Below are positions 18,044 through 26,698 of a stretch of DNA of 64,000 bases, piece after piece (position 1 is the stretch's first letter; each line of letters starts with the position of its first letter). Position numbers and translations under genes: made by a program. Source of the stretch: Nocardiopsis sp. YSL2. Lineage in GTDB: Bacteria; Actinomycetota; Actinomycetes; Streptosporangiales; Streptosporangiaceae. The notes beneath the pieces were generated by a model that saw nothing but the letters and a program-made list of their open reading frames with translations, was not told the origin of the DNA and made no database searches. The stretch covers positions 5,146,001-5,210,000 of the forward strand of contig NZ_JAMOAO010000001.1 in the NCBI RefSeq assembly GCF_030555055.1. The letters are read 5' to 3'.

Positions 18044-18517
18044 ATGAAGCTTCCCGCGAGCACCGAATGGGTCCTGCACTGCGCCACGTCCCTGGCCCAG
18101 CTCGAGCCGGGCGCCACCGCGTCGGCGGCCCAGCTCGCCGCCCATTTCGACCTGCCGGCGGCCTACCTGGCCAAGCAGCTGCAACCGCTGGTCAAGGCCG
18201 GTGTGCTGGCCGCGACCACCGGCCCCCGCGGCGGATTCCGCCTCGCCCGGGCGCCCGCCGAGATCACGATGCTGCAGATCGTCGAGGCGGTCGACGGCAC
18301 GTCCTCGCCCTACGAGTGCCGCGAGATCCGGCAGCAGGGGCGGGGCGCCCTGCCGCCCGAGAACTGCCGTCAGACCTGCGTGCTCGCCGCGAAGATGGCC
18401 GAGGCCCACGACGCCTGGCGCGCCAGCCTCGCGGCGGTCTCCCTCGGCGACATCCTCGCCGACCTCCCCGCCTGGGCGCCCGCCCGCACCCGCTCGCTCC
18501 TGGGCTCCCCGCGCTGA
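18044..18517 (+). CDS. Rrf2-family redox regulator, RsrR-like
   Basis: 157 residues. The winged helix contains SAAQLAAHFDLPAAYLAKQLQPL and the wing TTGPRGGFRLARAP. RsrR holds a [2Fe-2S] cluster with Glu8, a His near 33 and two C-terminal Cys, and gates it with Trp9. Here Glu8, Trp9, His34, Cys108 and Cys112 are present (with Cys92 as an extra), so the same kind of cluster is likely. It would sense redox state and repress itself and the divergent NmrA-like gene. ATG 18044 has no ribosome site and is preceded at -13 by TATCAT. Confidence 0.88.
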   Translation: MKLPASTEWVLHCATSLAQLEPGATASAAQLAAHFDLPAAYLAKQLQPLVKAGVLAATTGPRGGFRLARAPAEITMLQIVEAVDGTSSPYECREIRQQGRGALPPENCRQTCVLAAKMAEAHDAWRASLAAVSLGDILADLPAWAPARTRSLLGSPR

Positions 18518-18736
18518 GCCGCGGGGCCGCTGAGCGCCCGCGGTCGACCTCCGGCCGGGCTTCCGGCCGGGCCTTCGGTCGGCGCCGCGGCCGCCCGTGA
18601 TCGGACTCGGGGCGGCCGGGCGGAGCCCGCGGAGGCGGGGGCCGCCTCGGGCACCATCAAGGACGTCGTGGGATGATCCCCTGTCGTGTCCGGGTGGCCG
18701 ACGGGAACGACAGGGGACCGGACGGGGAGGCACGGT

Positions 18737-19915
18737 ATGGCGGGAACGGGCGCGGGCACGGCGGGACGGTGGCTGTGGCCGCTGCTGGCGAGCGTGGTGT
18801 TCACCCACACCGCCCTCAACATCGCCCGACCGCTCATCTCCTACCGGACCATCGCCCTGGGAGGCGACGCCGTCGCGGTCGGCCTCATCACCGCGGCCTA
18901 CGCGCTGCTGCCCCTGCTGATCGCGGTGTCGGTCGGCCGGGCGACCGACCGCTCCCGGCGCATCGCCTGGATCGCCGGCGTGGGCGGGGCCATCCTCGCC
19001 CTGGGGTGCGCCCAGCTCGCGCTCACCACGGGCCTGGTCTCCCTCGCGGTGGCCAGCACGGTGGTGGGCGTGGGCCACCTGCTGTGCATGGTCGCCGGCC
19101 AGGGGCTGATCGCCCGGTTCTCCCCGGCCGAGCACCTGGACCGCGACTTCGGATGGTTCACCGCCGCCGCGTCCCTGGGACAGCTGGCCGGACCGCTGAT
19201 CTCCGGAGCCCTGCTCGCCGACTCCTCCGGACCGGCCCTGCTCACGGCGACCTCGACGGCGCTGGGCGTCGCCGGGGTGACGGCCGTCCTGGGCGCGGCG
19301 TCGGTCGTTCCCCTGCTGCGGCTGCGCTCGGCCGCACCCCCGGCCAAGGGCACGACTCCGGTCGTGGGGGCGCGCGAGATCCTGACCCGGCGCCGGATGC
19401 CGTCGGCCCTGCTGACGAGCCTGGCGCTGCTCACCGCCGTCGACATCCTCACGGCCTACCTGCCGCTGATCGCCGAGAGCCGGGGCATCTCGCCCATGGC
19501 CGTCGGCGTGCTGCTGAGCCTGCGCGCCGGATCCTCGCTGCTGTCCCGCCTGTGCCTGCCCTGGCTCCTCACCCGTTGGTCGCGCACGACGCTGATCATG
19601 GCGAGCACGGGAGTGGCCGGGCTCTCCCTGACACTGGTCGCCCTGCCGGGCGGCGGGCCGGTGACCCTCGGCGCGGTGCTGGTCGTCGGCGGGTTCCTGC
19701 TCGGTCTCGGCCAGCCGCTGACCATGGCGGAGGTCGCCACCCTGGCGCCGCAGGGCGCGCGCGGCGCCGCGCTGTCCCTGCGCATCTGGGGGAACCGCCT
19801 CGGCCAGGTCGCGGTCCCGACGGCCGCGGCGGGTGTGGCGGGCGCCGTCGGTGCGCCGGGAGCGCTGCTGTTCTCTGCGGTGGTCCTGTTCGCCGCCGCC
19901 GCGGCCGCCAAGTAG
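18737..19915 (+). CDS. MFS transporter
   Basis: 392 residues with about 12 hydrophobic helices. The loop 2-3 motif reads GRATDRSRRI (degenerate G-x3-D-R-x-G-R). Likely a drug or metabolite exporter; substrate not predictable. A GGGGAGG ribosome site lies 7-10 nt before ATG 18737. It stands alone between the RsrR-like gene and a convergent second MFS gene. Confidence 0.88.
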   Translation: MAGTGAGTAGRWLWPLLASVVFTHTALNIARPLISYRTIALGGDAVAVGLITAAYALLPLLIAVSVGRATDRSRRIAWIAGVGGAILALGCAQLALTTGLVSLAVASTVVGVGHLLCMVAGQGLIARFSPAEHLDRDFGWFTAAASLGQLAGPLISGALLADSSGPALLTATSTALGVAGVTAVLGAASVVPLLRLRSAAPPAKGTTPVVGAREILTRRRMPSALLTSLALLTAVDILTAYLPLIAESRGISPMAVGVLLSLRAGSSLLSRLCLPWLLTRWSRTTLIMASTGVAGLSLTLVALPGGGPVTLGAVLVVGGFLLGLGQPLTMAEVATLAPQGARGAALSLRIWGNRLGQVAVPTAAAGVAGAVGAPGALLFSAVVLFAAAAAAK

Positions 19916-19970
19916 CCGCCCTCGCGCCCCGGCCCTCGGTGCGGGCGGGCACGGACGCGGCCCGCGGAAC

Positions 19971-21185
19971 TCACTGGCTCGCGGAGGCCCGGTCGACGGT
20001 CACCGCGCCGGGACGCCACAGCTCCGCCGCCGCCAGGGCGCAGATCGCCGTCAGCGTCGCGGCCCCGGCCAGCACCAGGACCGGGTCCAGGCCTCCGGCC
20101 CATCCGGCCACGGGGTAGGTGATCAGGAAACAGGCGTGGGAGAGCGAGAACTGGGCGGCGAAGACCCCGGCCAGCCCGCCCTCGGGGGCCGCCGCGCGCA
20201 GCAGCCGTCCCGTGGGCGCGGCCACCAGGGCGCACCCCGCGCCCAGGACCGCCCACCCCGCACCGAGCAGGACCGGCCCGGGGGCCACGGACCAGCCCAG
20301 AGCCAGGACCGCCGTTCCCGCGGTGAGGACGACGGGGCCCGTGAGCATCAGGGCGCGGGTGCCGCAGCGGTCCACCAGCGCGCCCAGGGCCAGCGCCACG
20401 AGTATGGAACCGGCGCCGAAGCACGCCAGGGCCAGCGCCACGCCGGTGTCGGTCCCGCCGAGGTGGGAGCGCACGAGGACGACGGTGTCGACCAGGACCA
20501 GCGCCGTGACCACGGCCACGGCCGTGTTCAACGCCATCAGCGCCAGCAGGCGCCGGTCGGTCGCGAAGACCCGCCAGCTCGCCGCGGCCCTGCGCGGACT
20601 CCGGGAACCGGGGGAGGGCGCGGGCAGGGCGGTGGTGGCCACCAGGAGCGCCGAGGCGGCGAAACCGAGCGCGGTCAGGGCGAACAGGCCGTCGAAGGGC
20701 ACCACGAGCAGCAGCAGTGAGGCCAGGAGCGGTGAGGCCAGCGCCTCCAGGTCATAGGCCAGGCGCGACAGGGCCAGCGCCGAGGTGTAGCCGCTGTCGT
20801 CGACCAGTTCGGGGATGACCGCCTGGAAGGTGGGGGTGAAGGCCGCCGAGGCGCACTGGAGCACCGCGACGAGCAGGTAGACCTGCCACAGTTGTTCGAC
20901 GAACGGAAGACACGCCACCGCCAGGGCGCGCACGGCATCCGAGCCCACGAGCACCGCCGTGCGCGGGGCCCGGGCCAGAGCCGCGGTCAGCAGCGGCCCG
21001 GCACCCACGTAGGCGAGCATCTTGATGGTCAGGGCGGTGGCCACCACCTGCCCCGCCCGGTCCGCGGCCAGGTCGTAGGCCAGGAGCGCCAGGGCGACCG
21101 TGGCCAGCCCCGTGCCCGCCAGTGCCACGACCTGGGCGGCGAACAGCCTGCGGTAGGACGCGTACTCCGCCAGGACCCGCCACAC
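19971..21185 (-). CDS. MFS transporter, likely metal efflux, divergent from ArsR
   Basis: About 404 residues, 12 hydrophobic helices. The chosen start is the GTG immediately before WRVLAEYASYRRLFAAQ; the frame stays open upstream to ATG 21254, but that start falls inside the 40-bp palindrome and adds a run of valines. It faces an ArsR/SmtB metal sensor across the palindrome, which suggests metal-controlled export. No specific metal-binding motif is visible in the transporter. Start choice is uncertain by up to 23 codons. Confidence 0.82.
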   Translation of the reverse strand: MWRVLAEYASYRRLFAAQVVALAGTGLATVALALLAYDLAADRAGQVVATALTIKMLAYVGAGPLLTAALARAPRTAVLVGSDAVRALAVACLPFVEQLWQVYLLVAVLQCASAAFTPTFQAVIPELVDDSGYTSALALSRLAYDLEALASPLLASLLLLVVPFDGLFALTALGFAASALLVATTALPAPSPGSRSPRRAAASWRVFATDRRLLALMALNTAVAVVTALVLVDTVVLVRSHLGGTDTGVALALACFGAGSILVALALGALVDRCGTRALMLTGPVVLTAGTAVLALGWSVAPGPVLLGAGWAVLGAGCALVAAPTGRLLRAAAPEGGLAGVFAAQFSLSHACFLITYPVAGWAGGLDPVLVLAGAATLTAICALAAAELWRPGAVTVDRASASQ

Positions 21186-21224
21186 CACGACCACCACCAG
21201 AAGCGAAGGGGAACACGAACCCAA

Positions 21225-21264
21225 CACACCATACACGTGCGTACATGCGCACATGTATGGTGTG
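21225..21264. promoter_or_regulatory. 40-bp imperfect palindrome, ArsR/SmtB operator
   Basis: The left half CACACCATACACGTGCGTAC and right half ATGCGCACATGTATGGTGTG pair at 17 of 20 positions. It lies between the MFS start and the ArsR start and can control both. The length exceeds the usual 12-2-12 SmtB site and may hold two overlapping dimer sites. Confidence 0.7.
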
Positions 21265-21316
21265 CGGTCCCGTTGCCCGGCCGCGCCCCACGGGCGTCAC
21301 GTCCTAGACTGCGCAC

Positions 21317-21676
21317 ATGCACCCCAGCGACGAGCAGGCCGTTCCCAGCCGCGTGCACCCGGCCCCGCCCGAACCCGAGCGGCTCGCCGTGGCCGCCGGC
21401 GTGTTCGCCCTGCTGGCCGACCCCACCCGGCTGCACCTGCTGTGGACCCTCGCCGAGCGCGAGGCGGACGTCGGCCAGCTCACCGAGGCCTGCGGGGCCT
21501 CGCGCACCGCGGTCTCCCAACACCTGGCCAAGCTGCGCCTGGCCGGACTGGTGGAGTCGCGCAAGCGGTCCCGGCACGCCATCTACCGGCTGCGCGACGG
21601 CCACCTGCGCCGCCTGGTGCTGGAGGCGCTCAACCACGCCGACCACGTCGTGACCGGCGAGCCCTTCCACGACTGA
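21317..21676 (+). CDS. ArsR/SmtB metal-sensing repressor (alpha5 site)
   Basis: 119 residues. The helix-turn-helix has LTEACGASRTAVSQHLAKLRLAGLV. The C-terminal helix carries D-G-H-x10-H-x2-H, matching the alpha5 pattern D-x-H-x10-H-x2-(E/H) of Zn/Co/Ni sensors such as SmtB, CzrA and NmtR; there is no alpha3 CxC thiolate site. Metal release would derepress the divergent MFS gene. TAGACT lies at exactly -12 to -7 of ATG 21317, implying a leaderless mRNA. Confidence 0.9.
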   Translation: MHPSDEQAVPSRVHPAPPEPERLAVAAGVFALLADPTRLHLLWTLAEREADVGQLTEACGASRTAVSQHLAKLRLAGLVESRKRSRHAIYRLRDGHLRRLVLEALNHADHVVTGEPFHD

Positions 21677-21695
21677 CGCTTCCGGCCCTCGCGGA

Positions 21696-22424
21696 TCAGG
21701 CCCCCGGCCGGTCGGTCGCGAGTCTGAACTCGTTGCCCGAGGGATCGGTGAGCAGCCGCCAGGGCGCCCCGGGATCGGACTCGGCGGGCCGCGCGCCCAG
21801 CTCCAGCAGCCGTCGGTGGGCCTCGTCCGAACGCTCCCCGTCGTCGAGACCCACCACCAGGCCCATCGCGTTGCGCACACCGGCCGGCTTGGCCCCGACC
21901 TCGGCGCAGAACGCCAGGCGCGGACCGGAGCCGTCGGGGTGCCGCAGCGCCGGGTCGCCGCCGTCGTCGCCGACCGGTGTCCACCCGGTGACCAGGGACC
22001 AGAAGTCCCGGTCGGACCGGGGAGAGGCGGAGTCGATGGGCAGCGCACCCAGTCCGGGGCCCGTCCCGTCATAGCGTGTGCCGGGCATCACGCAGAACAG
22101 GTGGCCCTCGGTGTCGGCCAGGACCTCCCAGGGGACGTCGCCCTGGCCCACGTCGCGGCGGTCGGCACCGAGCGTGAGCAGTCGTCGGGTGAAGGCGGCC
22201 TGGTCCGGGCCGCCGTGCAGGTCGAGGTGGAGCCGGGTGACGGCCTCCTCCTCGCGGCCGGTGCCTCCCTCCGGGGCGGGGATCAGCCGGAAGGAGACGC
22301 GTGGAGTGCACAGCTCGAATCCCGCGGCCCCGCGCGAGCGTGCCGGGACGCCCAGGGCCGCGGACCAGAAGCGGGCATGCGCCAACGGATTCCGCGCCTC
22401 GAGGGCGATCGCGTCCAGGTACAT
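21696..22424 (-). CDS. Two-domain VOC (glyoxalase-like) protein
   Basis: 242 residues with two VOC halves. The first starts MYLDAIALEARNPLAHARFWSAALG; the second starts near SASPRSDRDFWSLVTGW and ends DPSGNEFRLATD. Members of this actinobacterial Glyoxalase_6-like type lack an assigned reaction. The ATG at 22424 opens the first VOC module. It is convergent with the ArsR gene, 20 bp apart. Confidence 0.85.
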   Translation of the reverse strand: MYLDAIALEARNPLAHARFWSAALGVPARSRGAAGFELCTPRVSFRLIPAPEGGTGREEEAVTRLHLDLHGGPDQAAFTRRLLTLGADRRDVGQGDVPWEVLADTEGHLFCVMPGTRYDGTGPGLGALPIDSASPRSDRDFWSLVTGWTPVGDDGGDPALRHPDGSGPRLAFCAEVGAKPAGVRNAMGLVVGLDDGERSDEAHRRLLELGARPAESDPGAPWRLLTDPSGNEFRLATDRPGA

Positions 22425-22707
22425 GCCGCGCAGCCTAGCGGTCGGAGGAGACGGCGCGCGCGGGGCCGGGCCGGGCTGGTCCGAGGCGGTCGGCCAGATG
22501 CCCCGTGGCACGGCACTGCGCCTCCGACCCTTTTCCTGCGTTCGTTCCCCAGGCTCACGCGGGCACGGGCAGGGGACACGACACGGGACCGGCGTCGGGC
22601 TGGGCGAGATCGCTGAGTACGCGGCGGGGGCACGTGCGCGCACCGCCGGGGACGCGGGTCCGGGTGAGAATCCGGTAGGCGCGCCGTCGTGCGTCCCGCC
22701 CCGCCCG
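22425..22707. other. Intergenic stretch, no gene seen
   Basis: Both flanking genes are on the minus strand. I see only GC-rich sequence with long frames that lack domain-like residues, and no convincing hairpin or dyad. Confidence 0.5.
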
Positions 22708-23991
22708 TCAGCCGGAGGGTGTGCGCGCGACCCGGTGTGTCTCGTACATCCGCATCGCCACGACCAGGGCCGACAGGGCGCTGACGGCCGCGGCGGCCCA
22801 CACGGCGGCGTGCAGCCCCAGCAGGTCGGCGACGACGCCGCCCAGGATCGCGCCGACCGCGTAGCCCGCGTCGCGCCAGACGCGGTACACGCCCACGGCC
22901 CGGCCGCGCCAGGCCGGATGGGCCACGTCACCGACCACGGCCAGCAGCGTGGGGTAGACCATCGCGGTGCCCAGGCCGAGCAGCGCGGTGCCCGCCGCCC
23001 AGCCGGAGAACCCGTCGGAAGCGGCGATGGCCACGAGTGCCAGGGCCTGGACCCCCATCCCCGTGGTGACCAGGTGCTTGCGCCCGAGCCTGTCGGAGAG
23101 GGCTCCGGTGAACAGCTGTCCCACGCCCCAGACCCCCGGGTACAGGGCGAAGAGCAGGCCGATCTGGGCGACGGCGAGGTCGGCGGTGGCGAAGAGCAGG
23201 GGGAACAGGCCCCAGGACAGGCCGAAGTTGAGGTTGTTCACCAGGCCGGCGTGGCTGGCGGAGGAGAGCGCGGGCTCCCGGAAGCTCGTCTGCGCGACGA
23301 TCTGTCGGTCGGTGAGGCCGGCGTGCAGATGGTCGTGGCGGCCTCCGGCCGGGGGCCGGTGCCCGTCGGCCTCGAGCCGGGCGTGGCCGCGTGTCTCGCG
23401 GACGAAGGCGCCGGACAGCAGCAGCGCCAGCGCGGTGTAGGCCAACCCGAGCAGGAACGGGACCGGGCGCAGGCCGTACTGTTCGGCCAGATAGCCGGCC
23501 AGGAGCGAGGTCACGGCGACCGCTCCGTACCCGGCGGCCTCGTTCAGGCCCATGGCCAGACCCCGTCGGGCGGGACCGACCAGATCGATCTTCATCACCA
23601 CGGTGGTGGACCAGGTCAGCCCCTGGTTGACGCCGAGCAGCACGTTGGCCGCCACGACCCACTCCCAGCCGGGGGCGAAGATGAGCATCAGCGGCACGGG
23701 AACGGCGAACATCCAGCCGGCGAGCAGGACGGGTTTGCGGCCGTACCGGTCGGAGAGGGTGCCGGCGGCGTAGTTGGCGATCGCCTTGGTGATTCCGAAG
23801 GCGGCCACGTAGGTGAAGACGTAGGTGTAGCCGGTCAGGTCGAACTCCGACGCGGCCAGCAGCGGCAGCACGGTCTGCTGCTGCCCGACCATGCCTCCGA
23901 CCAGGGCGTTGACCGCCACCAACAGGGCGAACTGGGCGGCGTTGTGCCGTAGTCCGAGCGCGGGCGTGCGCGCGGTGGTGCGGGGGCTCAT
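22708..23991 (-). CDS. MFS transporter of the sulfur module
   Basis: 427 residues, about 12 helices, with motif GTLSDRYGRKPVLLAGW in loop 2-3 and the related GALSDRLGRKHLVTTG in loop 8-9. A His-rich stretch (GGRHDHLHAG) lies in the central loop. It is translationally coupled (ATGA) to the MBL-rhodanese gene upstream, so it belongs to the sulfane-sulfur operon controlled by the ArsR-rhodanese regulator; a sulfite, thiosulfate or metal export role is possible but unproven. Confidence 0.88.
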   Translation of the reverse strand: MSPRTTARTPALGLRHNAAQFALLVAVNALVGGMVGQQQTVLPLLAASEFDLTGYTYVFTYVAAFGITKAIANYAAGTLSDRYGRKPVLLAGWMFAVPVPLMLIFAPGWEWVVAANVLLGVNQGLTWSTTVVMKIDLVGPARRGLAMGLNEAAGYGAVAVTSLLAGYLAEQYGLRPVPFLLGLAYTALALLLSGAFVRETRGHARLEADGHRPPAGGRHDHLHAGLTDRQIVAQTSFREPALSSASHAGLVNNLNFGLSWGLFPLLFATADLAVAQIGLLFALYPGVWGVGQLFTGALSDRLGRKHLVTTGMGVQALALVAIAASDGFSGWAAGTALLGLGTAMVYPTLLAVVGDVAHPAWRGRAVGVYRVWRDAGYAVGAILGGVVADLLGLHAAVWAAAAVSALSALVVAMRMYETHRVARTPSG

Positions 23992-24620
23992 TCCTCCGCC
24001 CCCGGATTCCCGCCGGACGCCGCGGACCATTCCGCGGGTCCTCCGGCCAGGACGCGGACCCCGGTTCGTCCGGCCCGCAGGAGGATGCCGGCGGCGCCCA
24101 TGGCCCTTTCGCCGTGCCCGCACATGACCACCAGGGGTCCTTGCGGCACGCGTGCCAGGTTCTCCTCCAGAGCGCCGAGTTCGATGTGGTGCGCGCCGGG
24201 GACGTGGCCGGCGTCGAACTCGGGGCTCTGCCGGATGTCGAGTACGGCGGCCCGGTTCTGGCCGACGAGCTCCTCGGCGCGGCCGAGCACAACCGTGGCA
24301 GTGGCGCCGCGGTCCGCCCACTCTTCCATGCCTCCTTCCAGTTCCCCCGCCAGGGAGTCGAAGCCGACCTTGGCCGCCTCCCAGGCGATGTCCTCGGGGC
24401 TCTGGTCGGGAGCGCGGACCCCGGAAACGAAGTCAGCGTGCAGGTGTGTCTCCACCGCGTGGGTGATGGTGAGGCCGCGCTGGCGTGCTTCGGCCCGCAC
24501 CTGGCGCAGATCGCGTTCCGGGTCGAGCACCAGCGCCCGGCCTCCGCCGAGTTCGAGCAGGTACGTGGTGTTGCCCAGGCCTGCATCGATGACGGGGATG
24601 AGTGCGGGTTCGGTCGCCAT
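23988..24620 (-). CDS. MBL-rhodanese protein with internal deletion of the MBL domain
   Basis: 210 residues. Residues 1-66 match the start of a persulfide-dioxygenase-like metallo-beta-lactamase domain, up to the metal motif THLHADF (58-64). The frame then jumps to PEDIAWEAAKVGFDSLAGELEGGMEEW, the end of that domain. About 140 residues with the remaining metal ligands are missing, yet the frame is open. Residues 112-205 are an intact rhodanese domain with active Cys167 (VMCGHGERA). Dioxygenase activity is unlikely; sulfurtransferase activity may remain. ATG 24620 follows AGAGGGG. Confidence 0.8.
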   Translation of the reverse strand: MATEPALIPVIDAGLGNTTYLLELGGGRALVLDPERDLRQVRAEARQRGLTITHAVETHLHADFVSGVRAPDQSPEDIAWEAAKVGFDSLAGELEGGMEEWADRGATATVVLGRAEELVGQNRAAVLDIRQSPEFDAGHVPGAHHIELGALEENLARVPQGPLVVMCGHGERAMGAAGILLRAGRTGVRVLAGGPAEWSAASGGNPGAEE

Positions 24621-24649
24621 GAGACCCCTCTGTGGTGTGCTTCCATCAT

Positions 24650-24679
24650 CCAATATTCCAAAGATTTTTGGAATGTCAA
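24650..24679 (-). promoter_or_regulatory. Promoter with palindromic operator in its spacer
   Basis: On the minus strand: -35 TTGACA (24674-24679), 18-bp spacer, -10 TATTGG (24650-24655). The spacer carries ATTCCAAAGATTTTTGGAAT (24655-24674, plus strand), a near-perfect 20-bp palindrome. A repressor bound there would block the MBL-rhodanese/MFS operon. ATTCCAAT recurs at 24743-24750 before the ArsR-rhodanese gene, so that gene is probably autoregulated. Confidence 0.7.
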
Positions 24680-24767
24680 TGGCTGTGGTGTGAGGTGTCG
24701 GAGGGTTCTCGCCTGGCTCGTGGGGTTCGGGTGCCGTAGACTATTCCAATCATCGATGGAGGATTGC

Positions 24768-25442
24768 ATGAATGAGGGCACAGCTCAGGCCAAATCAGGG
24801 CTCTACGAGGCGTTCGCCCGCACGGGCAAGGCACTGGCCAGCGGAAAGCGACTGGAACTTCTCGACCTGCTGGCCCAGGGGGAGCGCACCGTCGAGTCGC
24901 TGGCCAAGGCCGCCGGGCTGAACCTCACCACTGCCTCGGCCCACCTGCAGACGCTCAAGCAGGCCGGTATCGTCGCCACCCGCCGGGAGGGCGTGCGCAT
25001 CCACTACCGGCTCGCGGGCGATGACGTGGCGCGGCTCTTCGCCCTGCTGCGCAAGGTCGCCGAGAACCACCAGGCGGCGGTACCGACCGCCCGGGACGCC
25101 TACCTGGGCCCGGGGGACTCCGCCGAGATGACCCGCGATGAGCTGGGCGCCCGGGCGCGGGAAGGGGACGTCCTGGTCCTGGACGTGCGACCCATCGAGG
25201 AGTACCGGTCCGGGCACATCCCCGGTGCCGTGCCGATCCCCGTCGGTGAGCTGTCCGACCGGATCGAGGAACTGCCGCGGGACACCGAGATCGTGGTGTA
25301 CTGCCGGGGCGAGTACTGCGTGCTCGCCCACCAGGCGGTCCGGCTGCTGCTCGACCGGGGGCGCCGCGCGGTCCGCCTGCACGACGGCATGCTGGAGTGG
25401 CGTTTGGCCGCACTTCCCGTGCAGGTCGGGGAGCCGGCGTGA
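24768..25442 (+). CDS. ArsR-type regulator fused to a rhodanese domain
   Basis: 224 residues. Residues about 10-100 form an ArsR winged helix (ESLAKAAGLNLTTASAHLQTLKQAGIV, wing RREGVRIHYRL). Residues about 118-220 form a rhodanese domain with VVYCRGEYCVLA, active Cys179 and a second Cys184 that could form a di- or polysulfide bridge. It is divergent from a rhodanese operon with a dyad in its promoter. The architecture suggests sensing of sulfane sulfur, sulfide or a thiophilic oxyanion. GGAGGA precedes ATG 24768. Confidence 0.9.
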   Translation: MNEGTAQAKSGLYEAFARTGKALASGKRLELLDLLAQGERTVESLAKAAGLNLTTASAHLQTLKQAGIVATRREGVRIHYRLAGDDVARLFALLRKVAENHQAAVPTARDAYLGPGDSAEMTRDELGARAREGDVLVLDVRPIEEYRSGHIPGAVPIPVGELSDRIEELPRDTEIVVYCRGEYCVLAHQAVRLLLDRGRRAVRLHDGMLEWRLAALPVQVGEPA

Positions 25443-25560
25443 AGGGCGGCACCCCGCCGGTGCCCCAGAGCCCGCCCGCGCACACCGTCCTGGGGTGATC
25501 GGGGCGGCGCCCCGTCCAGCGGCCACCACTGCGCCGGTGCGCCCCGGTTTCCCGGGCCGT

Positions 25561-25752
25561 GGTGCCCCGGCCGGTGTCGAGGACCTGTGGCACCTGCACC
25601 AGGACGCCGGCATCGCCCGCTGGTACGGCGGAACCCGGACCCGGTGCGAGGGCCGGGAGCGCGCGGCGGCGATGGGGGAGGTCTGGGCGGCCGGCGGAGT
25701 GCACAAGCGGCTCGCCGTCCTGTACGTGCTGCGCCGGCCCACGGTTCGGTGA
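25561..25752 (+). pseudogene. Remnant of a GNAT acetyltransferase gene
   Basis: The frame reads VEDLWHLHQDAGIARWYGG then ERAAAMGEVWAAGGVHKRLA, which resembles the N-terminal third of GNAT N-acetyltransferases. After HKRLA the similarity ends and the frame stops at 25752; the acetyl-CoA-binding motifs are absent and are not seen in other frames. There is no convincing start or ribosome site. Confidence 0.45.
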
Positions 25753-25891
25753 CGCCACCGGTGGGGCGCCGGTGGGACAGCGGTCTGGGAGCGGCCGACG
25801 GCCGCCACCGGCACGGGCCCGGCCCTCGCGGGGCGGCGGAGGACCATGGGCCTCCGCCGGTGGACGCCGGGCCGGGCCGCCGGTCTCGGTG
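25753..25891. other. Short non-coding spacer
   Basis: GC-rich spacer between the GNAT remnant and the DUF2795 stop. Imperfect hairpins such as CACCGGTGGGGCGCCGGTG (25756-25774) are present. Confidence 0.35.
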
Positions 25892-26095
25892 CTACTCCGA
25901 GCGGGGGATGCCCGCCAGGTGCGGCCACAGGGTACGCAGGTTCGCGTACTTGCCTTCGGGCAGAAGGCCGAGCGCGGTCAGGACGGGCTCGGGCGCCCCG
26001 TGCTCGTCGGCGGCGGTGATGATCTGCGTGCGGGTCATCCCGCCTGTGGTGAACGAACCGTCGAGGTAGTCCGCGATCTCTGTTCGGGTGACCAA
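25892..26095 (-). CDS. DUF2795 domain protein
   Basis: 67 residues (MVTRTEIADYLDGSFT...). The pattern of an N-terminal YLDG-like helix, GMTRTQIITAADEHGAPEPVLTALGLLPEGKYANL resembles the small DUF2795 helical domain. The TTG start at 26095 has GGAGG at 8 nt, better than the upstream ATG at 26131. Function unknown. Confidence 0.7.
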   Translation of the reverse strand: MVTRTEIADYLDGSFTTGGMTRTQIITAADEHGAPEPVLTALGLLPEGKYANLRTLWPHLAGIPRSE

Positions 26096-26698
26096 CGCCA
26101 GTACCTCCAGGAGTGTGCGCGAGGCGCACATGAGTGGGTGGCGGAACGGACAACGCGACGCGGTGGAGTCCGTGCCGCCACGGAAAGGGCGGTGGGCGCG
26201 GGTCCGCGGGTCGGCCTCCGGGCCCGGCCCCACCCTCGGGGAGAGTCGGGTCCGGCCCGGCGTGAACGCGCGGGTGCGCCCGCCCTACTCCTGAGTGTGC
26301 GCCATCCCGGACCCCACTCGCGCCCCCGCGCCCCCGGGACGGGGCCAATTCCGCGTGAATCCTTCGTGTGGCCCGGTCGTCGCGCGGACCGCGCACACCG
26401 GCACGGGGCGTGGATCGCGGTGTCAGGGGAGGTGTCGGAGCAGAACACGGTGCCGGGCCAGGGCCGGTCGAGCAGGGTGGCCGCCCCTCCGGTGGGCACT
26501 GTGTGTTCCGCCACCATGCGCGGGCCCGCACCGGTCGTCACCCCCGGGCACGGTCGGTCCGCCGGGCAGGGCCCGGGCCGTCCCGGTCTCCCCGGCCGCC
26601 GTCGGCAACCCCGGTGCGACGGCCCCGGGACGTCGGCGCCACCGTGCCCGACGCCGCACGCGGATTCTCTGTGCGTGATCGTCCTATAACGTGGAGTC
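26096..26698. other. 600-bp stretch without a recognisable gene
   Basis: Several long frames run through it, but none shows a known domain and all have Pro/Arg-rich shadow composition. One minus-strand segment near 26430-26520 (MVAEHTVPTGGAATLLDRPW) looks somewhat protein-like and might be a gene relic. The last bases hold the promoter of the channel gene: TATAAC at 26685-26690. Confidence 0.4.

Noticed and set aside
26096-26698. Minus-strand protein-like frame
   Set aside because: No recognisable domain, no ribosome site, and mostly Pro/Arg-rich; recorded only as a possible relic.
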